Positions 32,923 through 40,849 are shown, numbered from the stretch's first letter. The stretch: DNA of 40,920 nt from Melioribacteraceae bacterium (GCA_028280855.1 JANQLA010000449.1:1-40920); one strand, 5' to 3'. The notes: a model not told the origin generated them from the letters alone. Made by a program: numbers and translations.

Positions 32923-33327
32923 ATGAATAATATAAATATTAAGAGAATATTATCGCAGGAAGAAGAATTGATTGCAAAAGACGTTGTTGATTCAGCTTTC
33001 AAGGTTCATAAAGAGCTCGGTCCCGGATTACTTGAGAAAATTTATGAGACCTGTTTTTGTCATGAATTGACTAATCATGGATTAAGTTTTCAAAGACAAG
33101 TTAAATTGCCTGTAAAGTACGATAATATAATGTTTGATGAAGGATTAGTTTTGGACGTATTAGTGGAAGATAAAATAATTTGTAAATTGAAAGCTGTAAA
33201 CGACATAAATCCCATTTGGGATGCACAGATTTTAAGTCATTTAAAACTCGCGGATAAACATCTGGGTTTTCTGATTAACTTCAATGTGCCTTTAATCAAA
33301 GATGGAATAAAAAGATTTATTTTATAA
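32923..33327 (+). CDS. GxxExxY family protein (predicted PD-(D/E)XK fold)
   Basis: A 134-residue protein with the family's name motif G35-LL-E38-KI-Y41 (LGPGLLEKIYE), FQRQVKLPVKYDN and LINFNVPLIKDGIKRFIL at the C-terminus. Function is unknown in the literature I recall; the fold is nuclease-like. Here the usual IVELKAV reads ICKLKAV: K88 stands where the catalytic glutamate is expected, while D78 and K90 remain, so nuclease activity may be lost. The gene has no role in Rnf and sits between rnfA and rnfB inside imperfect inverted repeats, which suggests insertion. Confidence 0.88.
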   Translation: MNNINIKRILSQEEELIAKDVVDSAFKVHKELGPGLLEKIYETCFCHELTNHGLSFQRQVKLPVKYDNIMFDEGLVLDVLVEDKIICKLKAVNDINPIWDAQILSHLKLADKHLGFLINFNVPLIKDGIKRFIL

Positions 33328-33333
33328 AATTCT

Positions 33334-33359
33334 CTTCGAGCCTTAGAGACTTTGAGGCA
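33334..33359 (-). repeat. right inverted repeat flanking the GxxExxY gene
   Basis: The reverse complement reads TGCCTCAAAGTCTCTAAGGC followed by TCGAAG. It is the partner of the copy at 32893-32918 with seven mismatches. Confidence 0.5.
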
Positions 33360-33388
33360 GAAGCAGTTTTTATATAGGAGGATATATA

Positions 33389-34228
33389 ATGGATGCAACT
33401 CTACTTATAGCAATTGCTACAATGGGCGGCTTAGGTTTTATTTTTGCCGGTGGATTGGCAATAGCTGATAGAAAACTAAGAGTTGAAGAAAACCCTTTAA
33501 TCGGGAAAATAAATGATGTACTTCCGGGCGCTAACTGCGGCGCTTGCAGCCGCGCCGGCTGTTATGATTTTGCAACAGCTGTTGTTGATGGCAGTGCACA
33601 GGTAAATGGTTGTCCCGTTGGAGGCGATGATACTGCACAAATGGTAGCAGAATTAATGGGAGTTGAAGCAGGCGCAACCGTTAAAATGATACCGAGAATA
33701 TTGTGTCATGGCGGTAACAGCGAAGCTGTTCATAAAATGGCTGATTATTACGGTCCTTTAAGCTGCAGTGCTATGGATATAGTTTCCGGTGGTGATAAAA
33801 TGTGCTACTACGGCTGTTTAGGCGGCGGTGATTGTGTTGAAGCTTGTCCATTTGATGCAATTTATATGAATGATAATGGTATTCCCGAGGTAATTGAAGA
33901 ACTTTGCACAAGCTGCACAATGTGCGTTCAATCTTGTCCTCGTGATATAATTGAAATGCATCCGCAGGATCGGAATGTATTCGTATTCTGTAAAAATCAG
34001 GATGACCCGAAAACATCTAAAAACGTATGCAGTGTTGCATGTTTAGGCTGCGGTATTTGCGCTCGTAAATCCGATGGCAGCGTTGAAATGGATGGATTCC
34101 TTGGTAAAGTTAATCACGAAAAGTTAAATGAGGATTTAATTCCTTTCGATAAATGCAGAACAGGCGCAATAGGTCACTTGAGGCCTGTGCGAAAAGACGA
34201 AACTGAAACTGACGAATTAGTTAATTAA
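33389..34228 (+). CDS. rnfB: electron transport complex subunit RnfB
   Basis: A 279-residue iron-sulfur subunit that receives electrons from ferredoxin. It has an N-terminal membrane helix (about 3-24), the [4Fe-4S] Fer4_21-type motif GANCGACSRAGCYDFATAV with a later cysteine in VNGCPVGG, two ferredoxin motifs (CLGGGDCVEACPFDAI and CTSCTMCVQSCPRDII, about 145-190) and one more cysteine cluster (CSVACLGCGICAR, about 213-225). A strong ribosome-binding site (AGGAGG at 33377-33382) precedes the ATG, so it can be translated without coupling to rnfA, from which the inserted gene separates it. Confidence 0.94.
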   Translation: MDATLLIAIATMGGLGFIFAGGLAIADRKLRVEENPLIGKINDVLPGANCGACSRAGCYDFATAVVDGSAQVNGCPVGGDDTAQMVAELMGVEAGATVKMIPRILCHGGNSEAVHKMADYYGPLSCSAMDIVSGGDKMCYYGCLGGGDCVEACPFDAIYMNDNGIPEVIEELCTSCTMCVQSCPRDIIEMHPQDRNVFVFCKNQDDPKTSKNVCSVACLGCGICARKSDGSVEMDGFLGKVNHEKLNEDLIPFDKCRTGAIGHLRPVRKDETETDELVN

Positions 34229-34234
34229 TATTTA

Positions 34235-34255
34235 GCCCGTGACTTTTTCGCGGGC
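34235..34255 (+). terminator. hairpin between rnfB and the RseC-type gene
   Basis: GCCCGTGA (34235-34242) pairs with TCGCGGGC (34248-34255) with one G-U pair and a five-base loop, six bases after the rnfB stop. There is no T-run after the stem, so it is more likely an mRNA-stabilising or attenuating structure than a full terminator. Confidence 0.4.
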
Positions 34256-34268
34256 ATTGATATTCAAT

Positions 34269-34709
34269 ATGTACAAAGAAGAACTAATAGAAGAAGGCAT
34301 AATAATCACCTCGGAAAAAGGTTTGGCAGAGGTTGGTTTAATTGAAAACGACGATTGTGAGGAATGTTCGGCAAAATTGTTTTGCAAACCCGGTGAGAAC
34401 AAAACCAAAACTATCAAAGTGTTAGACCCTTATGATGCCCACCCCGGAGACACAGTACGAATCTCGATTCCCGGCAATGCTGTGTTAAGAGCAACGGTTC
34501 TCCTTTATGGAATACCGTTGTTAATTTTGATTCTTGGAATTTGGGGAGGTTTATTTCTTTTAAGAGAAACATCCTTCCCTGAATTATTTTCTTTCCTCCT
34601 CTCCATTGGCATAATGGGGCTTTACTTTTCAGGAATTTATTTTTGGTCGCAAAAACATAAAGGCGATTTCCGTTACGCCAAAATACTAACTGTCCATCGT
34701 AAAACTTAA
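34269..34709 (+). CDS. rseC: RseC/MucC-type SoxR-reducing system protein
   Basis: A 146-residue membrane protein. It has a short N-terminal cytoplasmic domain with the cysteine cluster C30-x2-C33-x5-C39 (DDCEECSAKLFC), the conserved turn HPGDTVRISIPGNAVLRAT, and two hydrophobic helices (about 75-97 and 103-122). RseC homologs accompany rnf/rsx operons and are linked to reduction of SoxR. The frame could start at GTG 34239, but that codon lies inside the hairpin at 34235-34255; ATG 34269 is preferred. It is the last gene of the rnf group. Confidence 0.82.
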   Translation: MYKEELIEEGIIITSEKGLAEVGLIENDDCEECSAKLFCKPGENKTKTIKVLDPYDAHPGDTVRISIPGNAVLRATVLLYGIPLLILILGIWGGLFLLRETSFPELFSFLLSIGIMGLYFSGIYFWSQKHKGDFRYAKILTVHRKT

Positions 34710-34874
34710 AATCTCCCGAATTTGTTTTTTACTTTGTTATCACCTTGTGACAAAAGAACTGAGATCACGTACCTAATTGACGAATTGTAAAGGCAATTTT
34801 ACGTGCTATTTGTAGAATTGTCAGTGTTATATTGTGGGCTAATTATTCTCTTCAGAAAAGTAAAGCGGAATGAT

Positions 34875-34882
34875 TATATTTG
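34875..34882 (+). promoter_or_regulatory. candidate -7 box (TATATTTG) of the glycyl-tRNA synthetase gene
   Basis: TATATTTG matches TAnnTTTG and lies about 57-70 bases before the start of the synthetase. A -33 partner is weak (TTCAG near 34852). Confidence 0.4.
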
Positions 34883-34938
34883 CAGCTTTATTCCGTAGGG
34901 CAAATCCAAGCCTGGCGGACAATTTCAAAACAAATTAA

Positions 34939-36432
34939 GTGAGGTTAGTCATCGCACAAAAGAAACAAAATAACGTTGTAGAAAAAATCGTCTCTTTAGC
35001 CAAGAGAAAAGGTTTTGTATTTCAGTCCAGCGAAATTTACGGTGGATTGAATGGATGCTGGGATTACGGTCCGCTAGGTGTTGAGTTGTTGAAAAACATA
35101 AAAGAAGAGTGGTGGAAGTCAATGACTTACCGCGAAGACGTTGAGGGAGTGGATGCGTCTATTCTAATGCACCCGAAAGTATGGGAAGCATCCGGTCATG
35201 TCGATAATTTCACCGATCCCATGATAGACTGTAAGCAATGTAAAGCGCGCTTCCGCGTTGACACTCTTGGCGACGCGATTAGTGAAAAGAAGAAGAAAAA
35301 ATTTATTACCGCGGTTGAGGAAAAAGCAGAAGGGGATAAAAAAACTGCTTTGGAGGAAATCAAACGAATTCATCCCGAACTGGAAGAGCGGTTCGAAGCA
35401 ATTCTTGAATCAAAATCATTATCGTTTGTGATGTTGACCGAAGTTAATTGCCCGAACTGCGGAACACAGGGACAGTTTACCGAACCGCGCAGCTTTAACC
35501 TGATGTTCAAAACATTTGTAGGGCCGATTGAAAGCGACGACAATGTTGTATTCCTGCGCCCCGAAACCGCTCAGGGAATTTTTGTTAACTTTTTGAATGT
35601 GCAAGGTGCCAGTCGTCAAAAATTGCCTTTTGGTATTGCCCAGATCGGTAAAGCCTTCCGCAACGAAATAAACACGAAGAACTTTCTGTTCCGCACCCGT
35701 GAGTTTGAGCAGATGGAAATGCAATACTTCGTAAAACCATCCGACGACAAGAAGTATTACGACGAATGGAAAGCGAGACGAATCCAGTGGTTCAAAGATT
35801 TGGGAATGACACCTGACAAACTTCGGTTCCATGATCATCCCGAAGATAAGTTGGCTCATTATGCCAAAGACGCAACCGACGTTGAATACGAATTTCCATT
35901 TGGCTGGGGAGAGATAGAAGGTATCCATAACCGTACGGATTTCGACCTGGGTCGCCACCAGGAATTCAGCGGCAAATCCCAGCAATACTTTGATGATGAG
36001 AGTCGTGAAAAGTTCGTACCGTACATTATTGAAACATCCGCCGGAGCTAGTCGTTCGTTCATGGCTTTCCTGGTTGATGCCTACCATGAAGAAGAAGTGA
36101 AAGGTGAGCAGCGTGTTGTATTAAGGTTCCATCCGAAGCTTGCGCCGATTAAAGTTGCAATATTTCCGCTGGTCAACAAAGACGGTATGCCGGAGATAGC
36201 TCGAAAAATTGAAACAGATCTCCGTCCGCACATGAAGGTATTTTATGATAGCAAAGGCGCAGTAGGAAGACGTTACAGAAGACAAGATGAAGCAGGTACG
36301 CCATATTGTGTTACAGTTGATACGCAAACATTGGAAGACAATACCGTTACAGTACGGGAACGTGATTCGATGGAACAGGAAAGAATAGCGATTGACAAGC
36401 TATTAATGTATTTCATTGATAAGTTGAAATAA
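34939..36432 (+). CDS. glyS: glycyl-tRNA synthetase (dimeric, class II)
   Basis: A 497-residue enzyme of the archaeal/eukaryotic-like alpha2 type also called GlyQS. It shows IVSLAKRKGFVFQSSEIYGG at the N-terminus, zinc-type cysteines CKQCKARF and CPNCG, motif 2 (FRNEI...FRTREFEQMEMQYF), motif 3 (ETSAGASRSFMAFLVDAY) and a C-terminal anticodon-binding domain (LAPIKVAIFPLVNK to RRYRRQDEAGTPYC). The start is uncertain. GTG 34939 has no ribosome-binding site, while GTGAGG (34939-34944) would be an ideal site for ATC at 34951-34953, which begins xAQKKQNNVVEKI. Either an ATC start or an ATG-to-ATC change is possible. Confidence 0.93.
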   Translation: MRLVIAQKKQNNVVEKIVSLAKRKGFVFQSSEIYGGLNGCWDYGPLGVELLKNIKEEWWKSMTYREDVEGVDASILMHPKVWEASGHVDNFTDPMIDCKQCKARFRVDTLGDAISEKKKKKFITAVEEKAEGDKKTALEEIKRIHPELEERFEAILESKSLSFVMLTEVNCPNCGTQGQFTEPRSFNLMFKTFVGPIESDDNVVFLRPETAQGIFVNFLNVQGASRQKLPFGIAQIGKAFRNEINTKNFLFRTREFEQMEMQYFVKPSDDKKYYDEWKARRIQWFKDLGMTPDKLRFHDHPEDKLAHYAKDATDVEYEFPFGWGEIEGIHNRTDFDLGRHQEFSGKSQQYFDDESREKFVPYIIETSAGASRSFMAFLVDAYHEEEVKGEQRVVLRFHPKLAPIKVAIFPLVNKDGMPEIARKIETDLRPHMKVFYDSKGAVGRRYRRQDEAGTPYCVTVDTQTLEDNTVTVRERDSMEQERIAIDKLLMYFIDKLK

Positions 36433-36440
36433 TCTATTCG

Positions 36441-36471
36441 TCCCGTATGTTTTTTCATACGGGATTTTATT
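36441..36471 (+). terminator. Rho-independent terminator of glyS
   Basis: TCCCGTATG (36441-36449) and CATACGGGA (36456-36464) form a perfect 9-base stem with a six-T loop, followed by TTTTATT. It lies 8 bases after the glyS stop. Confidence 0.8.
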
Positions 36472-36509
36472 ACTCCAAAGGCTCATCCAAAAAAAACTAC
36501 ATTTTTTTT

Positions 36510-36534
36510 AACCATCCCGTAATTTGTACGTATC
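36510..36534 (+). promoter_or_regulatory. possible self-recognised ECF promoter
   Basis: AACC (36510-36513), 15 bases, then CGTATC (36529-36534). This resembles the AAC / CGTC-type promoters of ECF sigma factors, and the downstream gene is such a factor. Weak evidence. Confidence 0.28.
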
Positions 36535-36558
36535 ATATTTCAGAAAATAATTATTGTT

Positions 36559-37140
36559 GTGCAAAATTCAGAATCAGAAATAGTAGAAGCAAAATCGAAA
36601 GAATTGGTGCTAATCAATCAATGCTTGCAAGGCGACACTAAAGCATTTAAAGAGTTGATGAACATGCATTTTGGATTTGTCGGCGCAGTAACTCAAAAAT
36701 ATATTTGGATTAGGGAGGATGTTGAAGAAGTTGTACAGGAAGTGTTCTTAAAGGTTTGGCTAAACTTAAACACATACAATGTCGAAAGGAAATTTACAAC
36801 CTGGCTGTATCGGATTACAGTGAATTGTTGTTTCGATAAATTGAGGAAGCAAATGGGTAAAAAGGACTTTGATGAATTTGATGAAAGTAGTACATATACC
36901 GTAAATATGTCTGCTGACAGTTCCGATAAAAGGATACTTAGTAAAGAGTTGTTGACTATCATTAAATCCTTATCAAACCAATTAAGCCCGACTCAAAGAA
37001 TTGTTTTTACAATGATAGACTTGGATGAAAGAAAAATTGGTGAAGCAGCAGAGACTCTGGGGATGAGTAAAAGCGCAGTAAAAGCAAACTTGAGTTACGC
37101 CAGGAAGCAAATTAGAACTAAGCTGGTAAAGTACATTTAA
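36559..37140 (+). CDS. ECF-type RNA polymerase sigma factor
   Basis: A 193-residue group 4 sigma factor. Region 2 (about 20-90) includes FGFVGAVTQKYIWIREDVEEVVQEVFLKVW and FTTWLYRITVNCCFDKLRK; region 4 (about 132-185) is LSPTQRIVFTMIDLDERKIGEAAETLGMSKSAVKANLSYARKQIR. The start is GTG at 36559; no clear ribosome-binding site is seen, and later TTG/GTG codons at 36604-36609 are alternatives. The next gene, 12 bases on, encodes a zinc-type anti-sigma factor that should hold it inactive until a signal arrives. Targets unknown; self-control is possible. Confidence 0.9.
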   Translation: MQNSESEIVEAKSKELVLINQCLQGDTKAFKELMNMHFGFVGAVTQKYIWIREDVEEVVQEVFLKVWLNLNTYNVERKFTTWLYRITVNCCFDKLRKQMGKKDFDEFDESSTYTVNMSADSSDKRILSKELLTIIKSLSNQLSPTQRIVFTMIDLDERKIGEAAETLGMSKSAVKANLSYARKQIRTKLVKYI

Positions 37141-37152
37141 CGGAATAAAGAC

Positions 37153-37863
37153 ATGAATTGCGATGAAATTAAAAACATACTATTGCATGAAAGCGCTTCA
37201 GATATAGAGAAAAAGTTAACTAAAGAATTTCTTCAACACGTAAGTGAATGCCGAGAATGTAAAAAGTTACATTCGTCGGTTATTGTGATTGAACAATCTT
37301 CAGACTCATTGGCTAGTGAAACGTATGAACTAGACTTTGATAAAATTGCAAACAAGGTAATGCTGCAAATCGAGGATCAATCAAACGAAAGCAGATTGAC
37401 CGGAGCTATTGATATTGCTTCACTACTATTCAAACCAATGATTAGAATAGGATACGCATTGCTATTGTTTTTTATTATGCTTTGGTATTTTAGCTTGGAA
37501 TACAATGATCATTTAAAGATAGTAAACCTCGAAGTCAGGCTGAATATGAAGCATTATGAACCGACAGTTCCGTTAAAACTAGAGTCCTTATCGTATGCAA
37601 GCTTAAGTAAATCAGTAACCAAAATAATCGAAGCTTTGCAGCCTTCAGAAGTTCATTATTCCGATTTCTTTCTTAGAGCCGAGCATATTGAACTTATAGG
37701 AATGTTAATACAAACCGAATCGGAAAGGAATCCCGGTTTCAAAAATTTGCTTAATAACAGCGACGTGAATTTGAATGATGGGATTGACAATGTTGAAATA
37801 CAAAAGTTATTGGAAAATAGAGATCAAATATACAAGGCACTTGGTTTAAACAAAGGGGGATAA
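37153..37863 (+). CDS. membrane-anchored zinc-finger anti-sigma factor
   Basis: A 236-residue protein. The N-terminal ZAS domain has C3 and H29-x3-C33-x2-C36 (QHVSECREC), the pattern that binds zinc and the sigma factor. One membrane helix lies at about 98-115 (RIGYALLLFFIMLWYFSL), followed by an extracytoplasmic part of about 120 residues with no recognised domain. It is encoded 12 bases after the ECF sigma gene and one base before the lipoprotein gene, so the outer part may sense a signal together with that lipoprotein (inference). Confidence 0.83.
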   Translation: MNCDEIKNILLHESASDIEKKLTKEFLQHVSECRECKKLHSSVIVIEQSSDSLASETYELDFDKIANKVMLQIEDQSNESRLTGAIDIASLLFKPMIRIGYALLLFFIMLWYFSLEYNDHLKIVNLEVRLNMKHYEPTVPLKLESLSYASLSKSVTKIIEALQPSEVHYSDFFLRAEHIELIGMLIQTESERNPGFKNLLNNSDVNLNDGIDNVEIQKLLENRDQIYKALGLNKGG

Positions 37864-37864
37864 A

Positions 37865-38833
37865 ATGAAAGCAAAAAGATTAGTAATTCCATTATTTTTT
37901 TTGATCTTAACGGCATGCAAGGAATATTCTGTAAAAACACTAGTTAATGAAGACGGATCTATCATTAAGACTATAGAAGTAATATCACGAAACGAAATAA
38001 CCGATTATAGAAAATTGACTATCCCTTTAGATGAGACCTGGACAATTAAGCAAGAAAAAGATTCTTCGGAAGGTATTTATAAGTTGACCGCCGAAAAAAC
38101 ATTTAAGGATGTAGAGGATCTTAACAACAAGTATGGCAGCCCGGCCGGAATTGTCATTGAAGTAAATCACGCAATTCGCGGAAGTTGGTTTTATACTTAC
38201 CATGAGTACGAAGAAATTATTGAAGCTGTTAATCCTTTCACTGCGTTAAATGTTGAAGATTACTTGAATGACAACGAATACAATTCTTTATTAAGCGGTG
38301 AAAGAAACGACCAGCTTGAAAATAAATTAGAATCGTACCTCTCTAAAAGCATGTTCGAAGAATTCATCTTAAAACTAAAACAGGAATTATCAAATTATGG
38401 CATTGATGAAAACAGGATAGCAGAGTTGAGGCCGGAGTTACTCAATTGCATTGACTCGGATGATGTAACTGATTGTTTTATTAATGCGTTATCACCCTTA
38501 AAAATTAATATTCCTAATGAATCTATGTCGGCGCTTATTCAAAACATTGTTGCAGGAATTGAAAAGAAAGCAGAGAAACTATTTGAGCTAAACGGTGAAT
38601 ACAATTACGTTTTCAACATGCCGGGAATGATACTATCGACAAACGCAGAGGCTGTTAAGGGATCAACAGTCGCATGGGATTTTAACGGTGAAAATTTTAC
38701 TTATACGGATTACAGGATGTTTGCCGAATCCAGAGTAACAAATATTGTGAACATAATTATTACAGGGATTGTTGCTGCAATTTTGTTCGGCCTGTTAATA
38801 ACTTCGATGCTGTATAAAAACAGGAAGAACTAA
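37865..38833 (+). CDS. lipoprotein of unknown function with C-terminal membrane helix
   Basis: A 322-residue protein with a lipoprotein signal (FFLILTAC, lipidated C18), a beta-rich first part (YSVKTLVNEDGSIIKTIEVI), a helical middle with DDVTDCFINALSPL, and a hydrophobic segment close to the C-terminus (about 292-315, IVNIIITGIVAAILFGLLI) followed by KNRKN. Thus it may be anchored at both ends. AAGGGGG just upstream is a good ribosome-binding site. No family was recognised. Its tight linkage to the anti-sigma gene suggests that it takes part in signalling or is the main product of the regulated operon. Confidence 0.72.
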   Translation: MKAKRLVIPLFFLILTACKEYSVKTLVNEDGSIIKTIEVISRNEITDYRKLTIPLDETWTIKQEKDSSEGIYKLTAEKTFKDVEDLNNKYGSPAGIVIEVNHAIRGSWFYTYHEYEEIIEAVNPFTALNVEDYLNDNEYNSLLSGERNDQLENKLESYLSKSMFEEFILKLKQELSNYGIDENRIAELRPELLNCIDSDDVTDCFINALSPLKINIPNESMSALIQNIVAGIEKKAEKLFELNGEYNYVFNMPGMILSTNAEAVKGSTVAWDFNGENFTYTDYRMFAESRVTNIVNIIITGIVAAILFGLLITSMLYKNRKN

Positions 38834-38862
38834 AAAATCCTGTTTACTCGCAGGCAAACAGG
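38833..38862 (-). terminator. terminator between convergent operons
   Basis: CCTGTTT (38839-38845) pairs with AAACAGG (38856-38862). Read on the minus strand the stem is followed by ATTTTTTA, a good T-run for the M14 peptidase transcript; on the plus strand only GTTT follows, so termination of the ECF operon there would be weaker. Confidence 0.6.
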
Positions 38863-38957
38863 GTTTCCCGATCACATCTAGCAATGAAACCATCACAAAA
38901 CAATTTAAATATGTCCGGGTACATATTTCGTTGCTTAACTTGAGTATATTGGTTGAG

Positions 38958-40790
38958 TTATTTTACCAGCAACATTCCTTTGGTTTGTGAAGTTTTTTCG
39001 GTGCTAAGCCTATAGTAATATATACCACTGCTCAAGTTGCCGTGGCGGGCCGCATTAAACGATACCCGGTGCGGGCCGCTTGAATAGAAACCTTCCGCTA
39101 CGGTTGCAACGAGTTGTCCTAAACTGTTAAAAACCTGTAAGGATATGTCCTGCGCATTCCTTAAAGAAAACATGATTGTAGTTAAGGGATTAAACGGATT
39201 AGGATAGTTTTGATGCAATGTAAATTCAAGGGGCGTAAGATTATCTTCAACCGAAACAATCGGTTCGCGGAATACAATACGAAAAGCATCGGCAACAACT
39301 ATTCCCGTTGAATTAGCTTTAACCGCGATGTTTATTTTACCGGATTCAGCGACAGAGATTTCAGAAAGAAAATTCCATTGCCCGCCGTTTGTTTTCTGTG
39401 TCTTTTCAATTGTACTCGAATTAAAGCCTGAAGAAATATTAATTTCAGTCTGATACGAATTGGCTTGTGAAGTCGGCCACCAGCCGTAAACATCATATAT
39501 ACCGGCCGTGAGTTCATCAGAATTAAACAAAACCTTACCGGAACCCGAATTATTTATCAGGAAGTTATCACTATAAAATTTTAACCCCGCATCCAGAGTA
39601 TCCCAGACACCTTCCAGTGCCGCATTGTTGTTGTCCAGTATAAAATGCTTCGGGTGATTTAGTTCAAGGTACTCTCCGATTGCGTATACTGTTCTAAACC
39701 CAATTTCATAAAGGTTATCGTTTGTCACCCATTCTCCGTTTGAATACTTGTCGTAAGGTGTTTCATAAGTAAGCGCCATCACTTTATCACCGTAAGTATT
39801 CCACAACCATCCTTCGGGAAAATAATCGCGTAGGTCTGATTCCCTGTAATCCGATTGTTGAAAGTACGGGTTATCGGAAGTGTTGAGGTTGGAGAATTGA
39901 TACTCGCGCCTATAAAAATAATCCGATGTGCTGCCCGGCGTATGAATCCAAAAAGTACAATACGGCGCAGCCTGCGAATGAAGATTAAGGAAAACATCCA
40001 CAGGTTTGTTATCGCAAATTTCTTTTAGTTTTTCTTTCAATATCTGAACTTCGCCCGCAGTCTCAGCGGGTGTTTTATTCCACTCACGTTCCTGGTCGAC
40101 GTATGAAAAGTTTGTGCGTGATCTTCCAAAGTAAACTCCTTCCGGGTTATTAAATGGAACAAGGTAGAAGACAATATTTTGCCTGTAAAAGTCTATCACT
40201 TCATCATCTTCCAAGAGCTGCTGCATAATTCCGTCAAAGTGAAATGAACTCGGTGTTTCACCAGGATGAGTTCTCGAATGTATCCATACCTGGTGCTTAT
40301 CATCGTTGGGTATTGCATGATCCGTGAGAGTCATCATCTGCATTGGGAAATCTCGAGGAGAATATCCCAACGTATCAATTATTACATACTTGCTTTTCTC
40401 CCATTCAGATAGCCTCTCTTGAAGATAGCTCCAATTGTAAGGTGTGTAATAGGCAATGTATACTGAATCTTCCTCAAAAGTTTTCTGCAAAAAATTAGAT
40501 TGAGGGCTTTCCGTAGCATTGAACCGAAAGTATTCTTCGTTATCGTATGAATACATCGGGCGGGTTACGTCGCTATTTGTAAATATAATTTTGATATGCC
40601 TGTTTTGAATACCCGCAACTTTAAAATAGAACCATCTTCCGCCAATATCTTCTTTTGATGTGACTCGGTAAGTGACCGAGTCAGTAGTAGTAACTGTACT
40701 GATATTACCGCTTTCAAAATTTCCGTTAAAAGTCACCTGTGCAATAAGGAATAGCGGCGAAACAATAATGAGTGATAAAAGTTTCTTCAT
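38958..40790 (-). CDS. secreted M14 metallocarboxypeptidase with golvesin-like and sorting domains
   Basis: A 610-residue exported peptidase. It has a signal peptide (1-18), an N-terminal beta-sandwich (about 22-115; GGRWFYFKVAGIQNRHIKI...TRPMYSYDNEEY) and an M14 domain (about 120-375). The M14 zinc ligands are H175 and E178 in THPGETPSS and H271 in LNLHSQA, and the catalytic glutamate is E343 in LTYETPYD. THPGE plus the N-terminal sandwich resembles cytosolic carboxypeptidases (CCP/AGBL), which trim glutamates. A golvesin-like module follows (about 390-500; VYGWWP, QKTNGGQWNFLSEI, VVADAFRI), then the sorting domain (QNYPNPFNPLTTIMFS to KGMLLVK). Substrate unknown. Confidence 0.86.
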   Translation of the reverse strand: MKKLLSLIIVSPLFLIAQVTFNGNFESGNISTVTTTDSVTYRVTSKEDIGGRWFYFKVAGIQNRHIKIIFTNSDVTRPMYSYDNEEYFRFNATESPQSNFLQKTFEEDSVYIAYYTPYNWSYLQERLSEWEKSKYVIIDTLGYSPRDFPMQMMTLTDHAIPNDDKHQVWIHSRTHPGETPSSFHFDGIMQQLLEDDEVIDFYRQNIVFYLVPFNNPEGVYFGRSRTNFSYVDQEREWNKTPAETAGEVQILKEKLKEICDNKPVDVFLNLHSQAAPYCTFWIHTPGSTSDYFYRREYQFSNLNTSDNPYFQQSDYRESDLRDYFPEGWLWNTYGDKVMALTYETPYDKYSNGEWVTNDNLYEIGFRTVYAIGEYLELNHPKHFILDNNNAALEGVWDTLDAGLKFYSDNFLINNSGSGKVLFNSDELTAGIYDVYGWWPTSQANSYQTEINISSGFNSSTIEKTQKTNGGQWNFLSEISVAESGKINIAVKANSTGIVVADAFRIVFREPIVSVEDNLTPLEFTLHQNYPNPFNPLTTIMFSLRNAQDISLQVFNSLGQLVATVAEGFYSSGPHRVSFNAARHGNLSSGIYYYRLSTEKTSQTKGMLLVK

Positions 40791-40841
40791 TAGTTAGAGA
40801 CCTTGTAAAATTAGAAATGTACGGATCATAGTTGGGGTGTG

Positions 40842-40849
40842 CAAATTTA
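40842..40849 (-). promoter_or_regulatory. candidate -7 box (TAAATTTG) of the M14 peptidase gene
   Basis: TAAATTTG on the minus strand matches TAnnTTTG, about 52 bases before the ATG at 40790. No good -33 element is visible. Confidence 0.35.

Noticed and set aside
35419-36087. 222-codon open frame on the minus strand inside the glycyl-tRNA synthetase gene
   Set aside because: It lies entirely opposite a clearly conserved enzyme gene and its translation has no recognisable domain; it is a shadow of the real frame.
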